64,000 nt of DNA from Klebsormidium nitens (Eukaryota > Streptophyta > Klebsormidiophyceae > Klebsormidiales > Klebsormidiaceae): assembly GCA_000708835.1 (NCBI GenBank), contig DF237013.1, forward strand, positions 5,071-69,070, given 5' to 3'. Positions 22,606 through 34,200 of this stretch are shown here, one piece after another. The translations under genes and the position numbers were made by a program. Under the pieces are notes generated by a model, which was given only the letters and a program-made list of their open reading frames with translations, was not told where the DNA came from and searched no databases. Numbering within the stretch: the stretch's first letter is position 1; each line of letters starts with the position of its first letter.

Positions 22606-24361
22606 CGTTGCTAGCAAGGGAGATAAACTGACGAATTTGGAAGGCCTTCAAGGCTTTGAAGCCTTCAAAGACACCTTGGAAGGGCTTTGAAAGCTTTTTA
22701 GTTCTGGTTTACGAGTCGCTCCCACCTTTCAAGCACGTTGAAAGATTCAAGGGACCTTAAGCTGTGGGCTGAGCCTTGATGGAATTCTGGGGGTCGATCA
22801 GACTTGAATAGCGTCTCACGTGTTTCTTATGCTTGTTGCAGGCCAAATTCTGCTATTTCGCTCAACTTGTTACGCTCTCTGCCCGTCTCTTGGTCACCCA
22901 CGTCTTCCTTCCTCGTGCTGCGACAACTGTCCTGTCAGGAAAGACAGAAAAGAATCGATAACCCCGCAATGGGACGCCTAGTGTCACTGTAGGAACCCGC
23001 CAACAAGCTGAAACTGATCAGTTTGCCTCTTGAGCATCACACTGCAGTGCGGGCGCAGCTGCTTTTGCATCAGTAGACTTCCACTAGCCTGGATTGGCAG
23101 AACTAAAGGGAGACGCCTGTTGTGAGTAATGCCCTGAAACTGCCCTTACACCAGAAAACTCAAAAGCACAGGCCGTCTGCAGTCAAGCAAGCAAGAAAGC
23201 TGAGCACAATCCTGGTTTTGTAGGATACGTGCCCTGTCAGTGTCAGCAGGTACCTACCCAGGGCAAATACCTCCCCAGCTGGAAAGACGAGCCGCCACAA
23301 GCAGCGGGCTGCGGCACCAGCTCGTCATGCTCCATGATGCAAACGTCTGTGAGCGCTGGCATCGGCATTGATTGAACCGGTCGTGACGGAGCTAAAGCCT
23401 GACACGTGGACCACGTGATTCCGACAAAGTCGATAAAGCGTTCGATCGTAAATATTCTAGGACTTCAAATCTGAACGGCTACGATCTTACCAAATCAACG
23501 CGTGAAATCCGCCAATTTGATTTTGCGCGCAGAGACTCAGTCTAAACTAGGATGGTGACTTTATCATCATTATGGTTTGGGAGAACATTCAGCCAGATTG
23601 ACAATGTCATTGTCGGAACTCGAAGCAATCACACACGAGCCCGGAATAAATGGGTCGGCAACGCCAACAGTCCGAAGATATAAGAGTCCGGTCTCGGTCT
23701 AGGATCCTCCTACCCTAGACAAAGTGTGCAAGTCTGCAGTGCGAACTCGGAAGGGCGGCCGTTGCATGATCATTCTCTAGCTTTCTCTGTCAGTGTCACC
23801 GCCATTGCTGCCGCTTCACCTTAGAGCGGCGCTTTGCGCTGCCAATCCGCTTCTGAGCTCAGCTTTGCCTCCCCAAATTCAAAAAAGTGCAGCTAGGTTC
23901 GAAGGAGGACAAGCAATCAACTCACCGGCAGCAGATCAGCGATTGATAACGGAGACGGGTGCTCAAGCACAAATGTTAGTTCGCAAAACGACGGTTTTGA
24001 GCATTAGGGACAAGGCAAGGTGGGTGTGTAGCAACCTGGTCCCTCACACATTCATATTAATAAGTTTCGGTTTTCTTCGTCATGGTGCTTTGAAGACGGT
24101 CACTTCCTTGCTATCAATCGCTGAAATGCAATGAATCTGTTGGAGGGAAGGCGGCGCCTGTTGCTGGCCTATCTACAATCTCATTCAACGATGTGGCAAT
24201 TTTCAAAATACCACACGCAATCATGGCCCTGCGCACGGCGCCTGGTTGCTCGCAGCCACAGTCCTGCGCGACCACTTCTCCATCATCTGTCTTGTGAACG
24301 GCTTTTGCGCTGCGTGCAGGCCCTAATACCAATCATACGCTGCCAGCACATCACAGCCACC
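22606..24361. other. Divergent intergenic region (NAT / bL32m)
   Basis: Holds the upstream regions of two divergent genes. A near-palindromic AAGGCCTTCAAGGCTTTGAA stretch lies at about 22640-22660, just upstream of the transporter ATG, followed by more CTTTGAAAG-type repeats. An in-frame ATG for bL32m exists at 24131 but the leader from it does not resemble coding sequence. No other gene was recognised. Confidence 0.5.
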
Positions 24362-25781
24362 ATGCTGCTTCGCGTAGCCTTCACCTCTCCCCGCACCTTA
24401 GCCTTCTTTGCCCCTGCCACTCGGGCAATGTCTGCATGGGCCGGCTCCCTAAGTTTCGAAACCCCAAGCGAATTCCCCTTGCACCGTTCTGCGGACCGTA
24501 GCTCCCCGGAGGAAGCTGATAGTCAGCCGACAGTCTCTGGTCGGGCCACCTCTGTATTTGGGGGACTTTTCAGTGCTAGGGATGGTGGTGGTAGAGAAGG
24601 CGCTTCGTTTTCCGAGCTGCCAGACGTTTCGAAACCGGAGGGGACGCGCTCGGTCTGGGAGGGGTATCGGTTAATGGCAGTACCAAAAAGGAAGGTGAGG
24701 GTTTGATTCACCTCTTACGAACTTTGCTTGTGCTTCGTACGGGATCTCATGGGCACTCATGTGCCGCCACTAACCTTTACAATGCTGGGGGCATCATCGA
24801 GCGCCCTGTGGCACATCTTCTGATGAAGCTTTCAGATGGGACAGTCTACCCAATGCAAAACAGGCGTTCAAAGTTTGTATCTTTGTGGAGGGCTTCCCAA
24901 GAAGTGCTGTGCACGTCGAAGCTGTTCCCTGAAAGGTGTATTGCAAAGCACGTACAGATGTTGCTTTCCGCCATGAGTTGAAGGCAATCAAGACCGCGGA
25001 GCATTGTACGAGGCGTCACCTGTTGCGCCACTTCAGACCTGAACACATTGTCGTCGCATCTCTTCGTGCAAGCAAGCATGTTAAAAGTCAGGGAGTGAAA
25101 TGCAGTGTGTTGGATTTCCTCCATCTTACGAAACTGCTATGGTGCCCACCCCGTGCTGCAGGTTTCACCATCCCGAAATGGACTTCGTTTCCAGCATAAG
25201 TGGCTGAAACCAGCGCATGGGCTCATCAAGTGCAAGTAAGTAGACTGGGAATGAGAGCGTCTCCTCAGTTCTGCCTTCCTTTCTGTTCGCATCATGAAGG
25301 TACAATCTGTCCACATCAAGCAGCCGACATTTTTGTTGGATAATTCACATTTCGTCACGCATTTTTATGCCTGCGGCCCCCCTAGAACTGGACGGAGGAC
25401 GTGTTCGCTAGGCTGCCCGAAAAAAGCAACTTAACGATGAAATTTTGGTTTTTAATATTCCATTGTTGTTGGTGTTTATAAAACCTTTTCATTGCCTATA
25501 GCAGGTAGACTGTATGAGCACAGATATGTTCACGAGAGCTTTCAACTCTGATTTAACCTTCCTCTTACCTTTGATCGAGGTACCATAGTTGCGCATAGTT
25601 GTGTGCTTTTCGCTCTATATTGGTTTTGGCTCTCTCCTGTTTTCGCTCGCATACTGAGCTGGCTGATCTCCGCTTTCGTTGCAGAGGTTGCGGCAAGGTA
25701 ACCGTACGGCACAGGTTCTGCAATTGTGGACTCATCCCTCAATCAGAGGCCGAAGCTCCCCAGAACGAAGCTGCAAGCTAA
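24362..25781 (+). CDS. Mitochondrial 50S-type ribosomal protein bL32m
   Basis: Three exons: 24362-24694, 25162-25235, 25685-25781; 167 residues, phases consistent. An N-terminal extension (MLLRVAFTSPRTLAFFAPAT) looks like a mitochondrial presequence. The bacterial-type bL32 start follows at about 106-116 (LMAVPKRKVSPSR), then LRFQHKWLKPAHGLIK. A zinc ribbon is made by Cys135 and Cys138 (CKGC) and Cys148 and Cys150 (CNC), with the two halves joined by the exon 2/3 junction. Plastid bL32 is usually organelle-encoded, which supports a mitochondrial assignment. A longer product from the in-frame ATG at 24131 is possible, but 24362 gives the better presequence. A 3' neighbour (NOP16) is convergent. 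Confidence 0.88.
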
Positions 25782-26701
25782 GCACCTTGTGGATAATATG
25801 GAAACCGAAAACTTCCAAACCTCGTTTGTTTCATATCTGCCGCGGGGAGAGACATGTACATGCCAGCTGGCACGATAAGGATACACCACGCCGGTGTGTC
25901 TTATAAATGTTCGACCGGCCTAGTTAAATCTGTAAGTAGCTTGGCCGTATATGCGCAGCCGCCTGCCTGGAAGATATGTGGCGGCCGGAATGGGTGGCGA
26001 TAGCTGAAACACCCTCACTTCTCATGTGGTCGATATGATCATGACAAACAGCTAAGTTACTATCTGCCCTGCCATGCCAGCGCTAGAATCATTGGCCAAT
26101 CGTTTGCGTGTATGAGCCCTCAACGAATTGGCACGTGTCACTCATGAAGGGCACGACAATGCAACAATTGAACCATGCTATATAACATGCCCCAACCGTC
26201 GCGAGGGCCTGTTCAAAGTTAGGTCAAGTACCTCGAGTTCCACTTGGTTTAATAAGCGGCAGTTCGTTGCACCTTATAGCCACATACCAAGCCTGCAACA
26301 TGTGGTGCATGCATTAATAGCGATATTCTGTGAGTCGCCGCAATTTGCAATCATCTCGAAGGTTTGGGCGGCCGGCAGCTGGACGTGATAGACTACGATG
26401 ATGTGCATGCCCTCCCAGCACCAGCACGGTGCTCTGTACATTTCTCACTGTGTACAAGACATGGGATGCTGACGTCTTTATACTACAAACCACGTTCGTT
26501 CCAGGATGTAACGCACAGACACGGACAGTTACACCAGCAAGTGCTTGTAAAGCCACTTACTCGTCAGAAAGCAATTTCTACAGCGGCCTAGTCAAGTCTA
26601 ATTGAACATTCGACGGCTCCGATCCATGCCAAGGTTGTGTTAATGTGCAAAGCGCGTGTGAAGAACATATAAGAACCTAGACCTAGCTTCCGCTGCAGGG
26701 A
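25782..26701. other. Convergent intergenic region (bL32m / NOP16)
   Basis: About 0.9 kb between two facing genes. No gene, tRNA or repeat recognised; expected to contain both 3' UTRs. Confidence 0.5.
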
Positions 26702-29173
26702 TCACGTAGCTTGATCTCGTCTTTGAAGCTTCGGATGAGCTAGATACCTTTCGAACAGATACTTCAAAGCCCCTGGCGTATGCTGCAGCTTGTTCAATTT
26801 GATGTCCTTTGCCATGGCCTGCACATCGAACACAGCGTTCAGGTAAGGTGCAAAATGGGCACCAAAAAAACATTCCAAAAGAAAGAGTCAGATAGTGGAA
26901 TGGCACGCCTCAAACGGGACCCAAAGGAGTTCGTAGAAGAAGCAGGAAAGGTCGCTGGTACAAGCGGTCTGCCACATCCGCAGTAAGTTGACGTCAAAGA
27001 TTCGCGGACAAAGTGCGGCATAAGCTATAAAGGGCTGTCCCCCACTCAATCCGGCCTAGAGGAATGCACGCTTCACACTGACAGCATGACATGAACGACC
27101 ATGACGCTAGACTAGTTGCACTTGTTCACCATCTCACAGAATTGGCACGAAGTCATTCTATCCAGGTTCCTACTGTCTCAATCCTGAATCAGTAGTCCAC
27201 TCAGATCTTGGCGAATTTGCCTGTTCAGTCCCGCCCAGTCACCAACAAAACATTCGACCGAACAGGACGAACTCCTCACTTTCGAACGATGAATGGGGAT
27301 AAGAAAGCGATTTGATTGCAGGTTCGCGGGTTGTACTAAAGGACCCCATTCCTATAAGCTCATCGTCCCACTTATGAAAAGACGATTCTGTGACGAAAAC
27401 ACTCACCTCGAAGTCGTCCTTGTGCTTTGCTTGCAATTCCCTCACGTACACTCTTTGCATCTTCGTGAGGGGGGGCAGCTCCCGTTTCTTCTCCTTGCGT
27501 GGCCGTCCAGCTGCCCCTCGGAGTTCTGAATCGGCCAAACAAGTCTGGTCAAATGTTCGATGCTCAAGAAGAACGCACTCTTGAGCATCTTGAGGAGAGA
27601 AAGCTTGTCGATCCTCCTAAAATCGTAGGCCGAAATTACTTCCAGTTGCATCTTTGGAGTACAGCAAAGCGGCTTGTGAGGGACTTAGACTGCTTCTGTG
27701 TCCAGAGCGAAGCATTTCCTTTTCCCCCTCTCACTTGCCCAGCCTGGTTTGAATATCCACAGTTGCGGACAGAAGTCGCATCAAGAATATCAGCTGGACA
27801 GAACCCGTTTTTTTGCCCCTGGCTCCACAGCAAGAGAAGGGTCTGCGTCTGTTTGCACAACAGCCCTGCCGCTAAACAGAACAGCAGGCCACAATTGGCA
27901 CTTTCAAGCCCCGCTCAACACTAGAGTATTTGAATTCTCTGAGGCCGCACCGATCGAGCGGACGCCATAGAGATATCATTGTTAAACTTGACAAGAACCA
28001 GGGGGGCATCAACCAATTTGCCAATCAACCAGGCCGTTAACTAGGGCATCAACCAGGATACTTCAATGAACCAAGAAGCAGGGGGAAAGGGACCCAACTT
28101 CAACAACAGACCATCGAACTCGAACATGAAAGACGCATACGATATGGACCTCTCCATTGTCGCACTTTAAGAGTGATGCAGCGTTGATATAATCAGTAGC
28201 TCCTAAGTTCAAAGGTGATTCAGGCCCTGAAAGGAGAGAGAAACGAGAGCGACCGACAAGCACAGGACAAGGGGGATGCAACTTTACAGGAACAGAGAAG
28301 GGAGGGGAGAATGGATGTCCATTGTGCGACAACGACATCGAACAGAGTACTCTGGAAGACTTTGCCTTACAACGCCACCAATAGATGATAACGTGAGCTT
28401 ACGGGGCGGCCATGATTCAGTCAGGCCCCAAGCTCCCCCAGAGAACAATTTGGGGCAGATTAGGATCGGAACAAGGGGGGACAAAAACAGAAGCATTTCA
28501 AACCAGGCCCAATCCCAAGCGAAGAGCCTCACCATCTGCAATCTCTTCATCATCCGGGTTGTCATCGGCCTCGTCCAAGCCGACCACTTTCCCATCTTTG
28601 ACCTTTACCAGCTCCACTATGTCCCCTCGCTTTCCTAGCTTCTCTCCAATCTTGTTTGGATTTACTGCCAGCCCCGCAGCCTCATAGTTGCTCTGGAGGG
28701 TGCCCTTTTGGGCCCATTCAAGGCTGCAAAAAGACAGTGGAGCGCTGATTGAGGAAAGAGGAGGATTGATAGAAGACAGGAAAGAAGCCTCCGGTTGGCA
28801 TTCGCTCCTTTGCAGAGGCAGCCAAGGAACTTCATGACTAAGTGAAGACCTTCAACAATCTTTATGGCCACACTCTCTGCCCACCACCATCTAGGTTGGA
28901 GTGTGAACCTTCTTTTCAAGGATTGCTAGCACGATAAAAGAAAGAGGGCGGAACACCCACTGAGGGAACTTCGGCACAAATGCGGGAAAGAATGCAATCA
29001 TCAGCAATTGTGGAGATGACATTATCTGTAAAGCGGTCCACTCACACTCCTTCCCCACCAGGCAGTTTCACCGCCTCCGGTTTTCGTGGGTTTTTATGCG
29101 TGGTCCTCTTGACGAGGCCAACCTTTGCCTTGCTCGTCTGAAACCGTTTGTGATGCCTCCTGGATTTCCCCAT
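26702..29173 (-). CDS. NOP16: Nucleolar protein 16 (60S ribosome biogenesis)
   Basis: Four minus-strand exons: 29173-29046, 28723-28533, 27525-27407, 26818-26702; 184 residues, phases 2, 1, 0. The start MGKSRRHHKRFQTSKAKVGL and following NPRKPEAVKLP are basic, as in NOP16. EWAQKGTLQSNYEAAGLAVNPN matches the family block that ends in a Leu-Gln-x-Asn-Tyr motif. An acidic stretch (DEADDNPDDEEIAD) leads to KMQRVYVRELQAKHKDDFE and AMAKDIKLNKLQHTPGALK, the conserved C-terminal box. NOP16 acts in the nucleolus in large-subunit precursor maturation. The first donor was set at the GTGAGT after GGAGT because only this keeps phase with exon 2. A 49-bp direct repeat lies immediately upstream of the ATG and overlaps the likely 5' UTR. 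Confidence 0.92.
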
Positions 29174-29180
29174 GTGGTGT

Positions 29181-29284
29181 CAGATACGTCTATCGGGCTT
29201 CTTAGAAAAGCTCCCGCCTGTGATTCTGCTAATCAGACGTATTGGGCTTCTTAGAAAAGCTCCCGCCTGTGATTCTGCTAATCA
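29181..29284. repeat. 49-bp direct repeat upstream of NOP16
   Basis: GGGCTTCTTAGAAAAGCTCC and the following CGCCTGTGATTCTGCTAATC occur twice without mismatch, starting at 29195 and 29244. The step is 49 bp. The repeat sits directly 5' of the NOP16 start codon, so it could duplicate promoter or 5' UTR elements. Confidence 0.95.
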
Positions 29285-29878
29285 AAAGAAAATGGCACCG
29301 TTAAAAATAGCGCGAGCCTTTTATTCAGTGCAGAATCGGTCAAGACCAGCAAATACAAGTGTGATTTGTCAGGCAGCTCCTTGGCAGACTTCTGCAACCA
29401 CGTTCAAAACCACCACCACCACGTGCACTCCTGCCTGGTTGCCGCAACTTTCAATCGCCTCGCTTGTCGTTTACAGATTGAAAGTCGGAACTCGAAAGTC
29501 TAAGATGGGTTCCTTTTCTCCTCCTCTGCACAAAGCACGCAGCAAAGCGCTCCCACCTCAGCCTCAGCCTGCTCAGGCCGCAAAGGGTGGAAATTGTGGC
29601 CGGTCTTGCCTGACTTCAACGCCGGGCAGAATGAAGTGCCACGTGGAAGCTCGACGCACTAGCCCAAATTCGCGTAATATATTAGCAGGATGAAACCCTT
29701 GTTCGATTGTGCTGCCAGTCATTGACCACATCAAAGTCCGAGAACTTCTTGTCTTCCTTTCTGAGCTATCCGAGAACGGAGCGCTGAACAGTTTTAACTG
29801 CCATCCCTTGTGCCAGACTGCAACTTGCAACTTGCAAGCAGCGGCTCGATCATTTCTGAATCTGATGCTTGAGTCTTA

Positions 29879-30422
29879 GGGGAAGGTCACTTTGAAGTGG
29901 TATCCCCCCTTAATTATTTGTAGAGGGTTTTTGCCGGGAGCGCTGGGTCCCCCCCCCATACCCACGGCCCAAGTGGAATCGGAGCGTCGGGCCCCCCTCC
30001 CACATATTTTTTCCGGATCAAGGCCCTGGGTACCCCCCCCATATCTGTATTTGGGAGAAGCCAAAATTGGATAGAGAAGTCGCTTATGCGGGCATATGAA
30101 ACCTTTTTCTTTGCTAATCTGCGTTCAAGATTTTCGTATGGGGCATTTTGCAAGAAGTTTTTGACGAATATTAGTTCATATACGCCATTTGGAGCTTGAT
30201 TTAGCCTCAGAATCACATGAAAATGGGGACCGGGATCCATGTTCCCCCCCCTTGAGCTACCTAAAAGGCCAAGCTCGTTAGGTGCCCCCCCATCAAGCAC
30301 TCCCGTGAGCAACAGTGTGGGTGTGTCCCACCCAAATAGGGACCCCGAGCCGCGCTCAGAGCCCTAGGCTCCCCCCCCTCACAAAAAATTAGGGGGGGTA
30401 CCACTTCAAAATGACCTTCCCC
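29879..30422. mobile_element. Non-autonomous inverted-repeat element (PIF/Harbinger-like MITE)
   Basis: Terminal inverted repeats match closely: left GGGGAAGGTCACTTTGAAGT then GGTATCCCCCCTTAATT; right is the inverse of GGGGAAGGTCATTTTGAAGT then GGTACCCCCCCTAATT. They are flanked by TTA on both sides (29876-29878, 30423-30425), the 3-bp target duplication typical of PIF/Harbinger elements. Weaker inverted similarity continues outside (TGAATCTGATGCTTGAGTC on the left; inverse of TGATTCTGAAGTTCTCAAGTC on the right), so the true element may be longer. Internal open frames are GC-biased and carry poly-C runs; no transposase motif is visible. Confidence 0.8.
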
Positions 30423-30425
30423 TTA

Positions 30426-31224
30426 GACTTGAGAACTTCAGAATCAAAGAAGGCTTGAAGTTGCAGCTCGGAGTTCGTGCGCCCCAATGTGTAAAATGTG
30501 CCCTTCTTGCAAGCCACCGGTATCTGTCTGCCTCTAAAGGCCATGTTGTGAGGGTCAGGAGCAGCTCGACTCGCAAGGTGGAAGCCAAAGAACTCTCAGG
30601 ATCAGGTATGTTCATTGAAAATGTCCTTCATGCTGCGCAGTGCGTTGCCAAGGTTTCTTGCTCGTGATAAATTTTGACATATGACAATGTGGTGGAGAAG
30701 CAGATCTAGGACATCAACCTGGCACTGCATTTCTGGGGGAATTTTGGTCGCTTCTTGGACTGTGTACTTGGCCAGTTTTATAGGGGACAGATTGGTGCAA
30801 TGAGGTAGATTTCTTGCCAGTATCATAAGAAATGATGCAGTTGCGGCATCCGGCAATTGCATAGATCTGCGGCGCATACCTGGTCTCATGCTCCCCCAGT
30901 ATCTGATCCATCATAAGATCTCGGTTGTTTGTGTTCTGCGGAGCGATGATGTCACAGAATTTCTTGTCAATTATGCATTTGGAGTTGCAATTGATGACGT
31001 TGCTCAACTGCTCGCAATCATCCTCCTTTGCAGTTGCAAATTCAGGGAGCTCCCATGAGCTTACTTATGTTGTTCCAGGCCTCCGCTGCATAATGCCGCT
31101 TATCTGCTCGGTTGAAGTTGTTGAGTCACATTTTGATAGCTGGAAGTGTTGAGCGACTAGAAACGAGTTTTGAGATAGTGGGGTTCAGGAACACGTATTT
31201 GCTAGAAATTAGGACACTCCCATC
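30426..31224. other. Upstream region of the MFSD5-type gene
   Basis: No confident gene. Between about 30600 and 31010 two overlapping minus-strand frames have protein-like composition (for example KFCDIIAPQNTNNRDLMMDQ and then LPHCTNLSPIKLAKYTVQ), which would need a frameshift or intron to join. This could be a decayed gene or element fragment; no family was recognised. Confidence 0.35.
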
Positions 31225-34200
31225 ATGGAGTTCTTTTTCTACCTTATCTTTGGCATTTTGGCCATCATATGCGCGGCGTCAGAGCTGTCCAAGGGGCAGA
31301 AGGACAAGTACACGACCATCCCAGCCTTTGAGGCTTTCAAGAATAACTACCTCCTCGTGTACAGCCTCATGATGGGTAAGCCGCCGGAGCTCATATTGCA
31401 TACTTGCATGGGATTGCTTCTTGGTTTCCCACATTCTGGTTTTTCTCCACGCTGAATTTCCTCACACTTGACTGTCTTCTTTGCAGCCTTTGCTACTCCA
31501 AGCTGTCATTTTTTGCCTCATGTCGGATGTATATGTACTCGCTTTAGAATCAACAAGATGGAGCGCTGTCAGCCTCTAGCCAAGGGATTGCATTGCTTGT
31601 GAGACATTTGCCTCTTGTCCAAAGCTTGTGTGATCACTTTGGAATCAACAAGACGGAGTGCTGTCAGCCTCTTGCCAGGCAATGCATCACTTGTGAGACA
31701 AAGAATTGAGCGCGTGTCTGTGCACTCCGCAGCTGGTGACTGGCTCCAGGGCCCTTATGTATACGCACTGTACCAGCACTATGGCTATGACCAGGGGGAC
31801 ATTGGGCGCCTCTTCATTGCGGGATTCGGCTCATCCATGGTCTTTGGGACAATTGTGGGGTCCCTCGCAGACAAGCAGTGAGTGCTTCTTCTGTCTTCTC
31901 CTTGACTGACCTTTCTGTTCTTTCCAAATTACCTCGTTGAGGGAGAGACGCTTCACATCTCGCTCATGGCAGAATTTAAAGCATCAGTCCCCTCCAGCTA
32001 GCAATGTGAACAATGACCTGAGTTCTTCAAAGTGCTATGTTTGTCGCGGCCCAGGGATCCCAGGGATCCCCGGGACGTCGTTCAGTCCGCCCTTTCTAAA
32101 GTGGTTATTTTGAGGCTTACCATGTGGCCCTCCTGGCGAAAGCGTGACCAGCATCACCCTTGGTCAATTGCTGGCTTCAAAAATAGACGTAAGGTCTGTT
32201 CAGCTCTTGTTTATTTCTCGGGTTATGGCAAAGGGTTTGATGCTCAGCATGCTTTGGCCATCCACAGAGCTCCGTCAGATTTTTGTATTTTATTTGGCCA
32301 AGTCGTTCACATTCGCACACATTCAAGAAGTAGCCATGGCTTCTCACATGAAACGCCTTTCCTCCGGTCCTCCGTTCTTCACAACCACTCCTGCAGCCAG
32401 ATCTTGACAAAGATCTGGATCCTATGTGGTTCCCTGAAGCAGCCGTAAATGGGCAAGTTTCCAGCGAAGTGGTGTTCAAGGAACTTTCAATGTTGACCAG
32501 GCTTCTCATTAAGTAGCCCTGTCTTTTGTGATTCTGCAGCGGCCGCAAACGTGCCAGCATCCTCTACTGCATCACATACATTCTCAGCTGCTGGACCAAG
32601 CATTCATCCAGCTTTGCCATTCTGATGGTTGGCCGCATCCTGGGGGGAATCGCAACCAGCCTGCTGTTCTCGGCGTTTGAGTCGTGGCTCGTCGCTGAGC
32701 ACTTCAAGGTGAGGAACGAACTTACTTCAACACGTTTCGGCAACTGCTTTGGCATGTTGGAGCTTTTGAAAGGGCCACATTTCATTGAGTACCTTCCTCA
32801 TGGAGAAGCAAAGTTGGGGCTATCCCTCTTGCTCTGCATAAGTCATCATCTGCAATTCTGGTTCCTGCCTCTGAGGCCTAGGCCTCTTGAATGCTCGCTG
32901 ACGTTACATTCAACATTCATTTGATTCGCTGCTGTTTTTGCTCCTTTTGGATGCGGCACCCCTGACTGCTCCTTTTTTCCAGAAGATGGACTTCAACAGT
33001 TCCTGGTTTCCAAGTTGCAAATGAAACCTTTACCTCAAAACCCCTGAAAATTCAGTGCCGCATTTCTTTTCGCAGCACAACTTCGATCCCTGAGTGGCTC
33101 TCACCTTCCTCAAGGCCATCTTTCCGCGAGAACGCGCAAGTCTTCCACAAACTTCTTCTTCTGGCCGTATAGACCTTATATCTCAGTCCAAAATCTGTGC
33201 CTCCAAAGCTTTGCCTTCAAAAATTCGATCCTCGTCATCCCTGCAGCACAACCTCGAGCCCCAGTGGCTCTCGCTCACCTTCTTCAAGGCCTTAGGAACG
33301 GCCCTATTGCCAGGACAGACCACTCCTCCATTTCATGTCAGACTCTTGAAATCCTGCTTCCACAACCTTGCAGCACAACTTCGAGCCTCAGTGGCTCTCG
33401 CTCACCTTCTCTGAGGCCATCTTCCTCGGGAACGGCATTGTCGCCATCGTCAGGTCTTCCAGGATAACCTTTTTCCTGATTACATTTACCCCTGCTTCCT
33501 ATTCCAATCTGGAATATTGCATCCGTGTTCCTTTCTGCAGCACAACTTCGAGCCCCAGTGGCTCTCGCTCACCTTCTCCAAGGCCATCTTCCTCGGGAAC
33601 GGCCTCGTCGCCATCGTTGCCGGGCTCATCGCCAACTTCCTCGTGGTGGACCTCGACATCGGCCCCGTCGCGCCGTTTGACACCGCGGCTGTCTTCCTAG
33701 CCATTGGATGCGCCATCATCATAAAGACGTGGGGAGAGAACTACGGAGACACGAACGAGGAGAAGACACTGCAGCAGCAGTTCCAGCAGGCGTGGAACTC
33801 TATTCTAGCAGGTAAATCATGGCAGCGCCGTCACATTGAAGTTATTATTTCTCGTACTAAGAAAGTAGAGGGAGGGGACCGAACACCCCAGGTAAGAAAG
33901 TTAGCAACATGAACCATGTGCCAGCAGCTAAATGGCTAATTGCCCGGAACTGAAAATTGCTGGGATTGAACCTCCACAGGGTCACCTTTCAAAACCCAGA
34001 GTTTGGGGTCCGGGCAACGCGCCGGTTAGCAGGAATTGGGGGCAGGTTTAGGTGGATTAACCAGCCAAAAAACAATCAACCCACCCCTAACACTCGTCTT
34101 AACCCTTTCCTCAGACTAACCAAGGACCACATTGGACTCGGGACATCCAAACTACACAATATTGACCGTCCAAATCGGAAAATTTCTCATCTGACGGTGC

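Noticed and set aside
24131-24361. Upstream in-frame ATG for bL32m
   Set aside because: The 77 extra residues are Cys/Leu/His-rich and unlike a presequence; the ATG at 24362 gives a typical one. Not fully excluded.
29914-30312. 132-codon minus-strand frame inside the inverted-repeat element
   Set aside because: Composition follows poly-C/poly-G runs; no transposase residues are recognisable.
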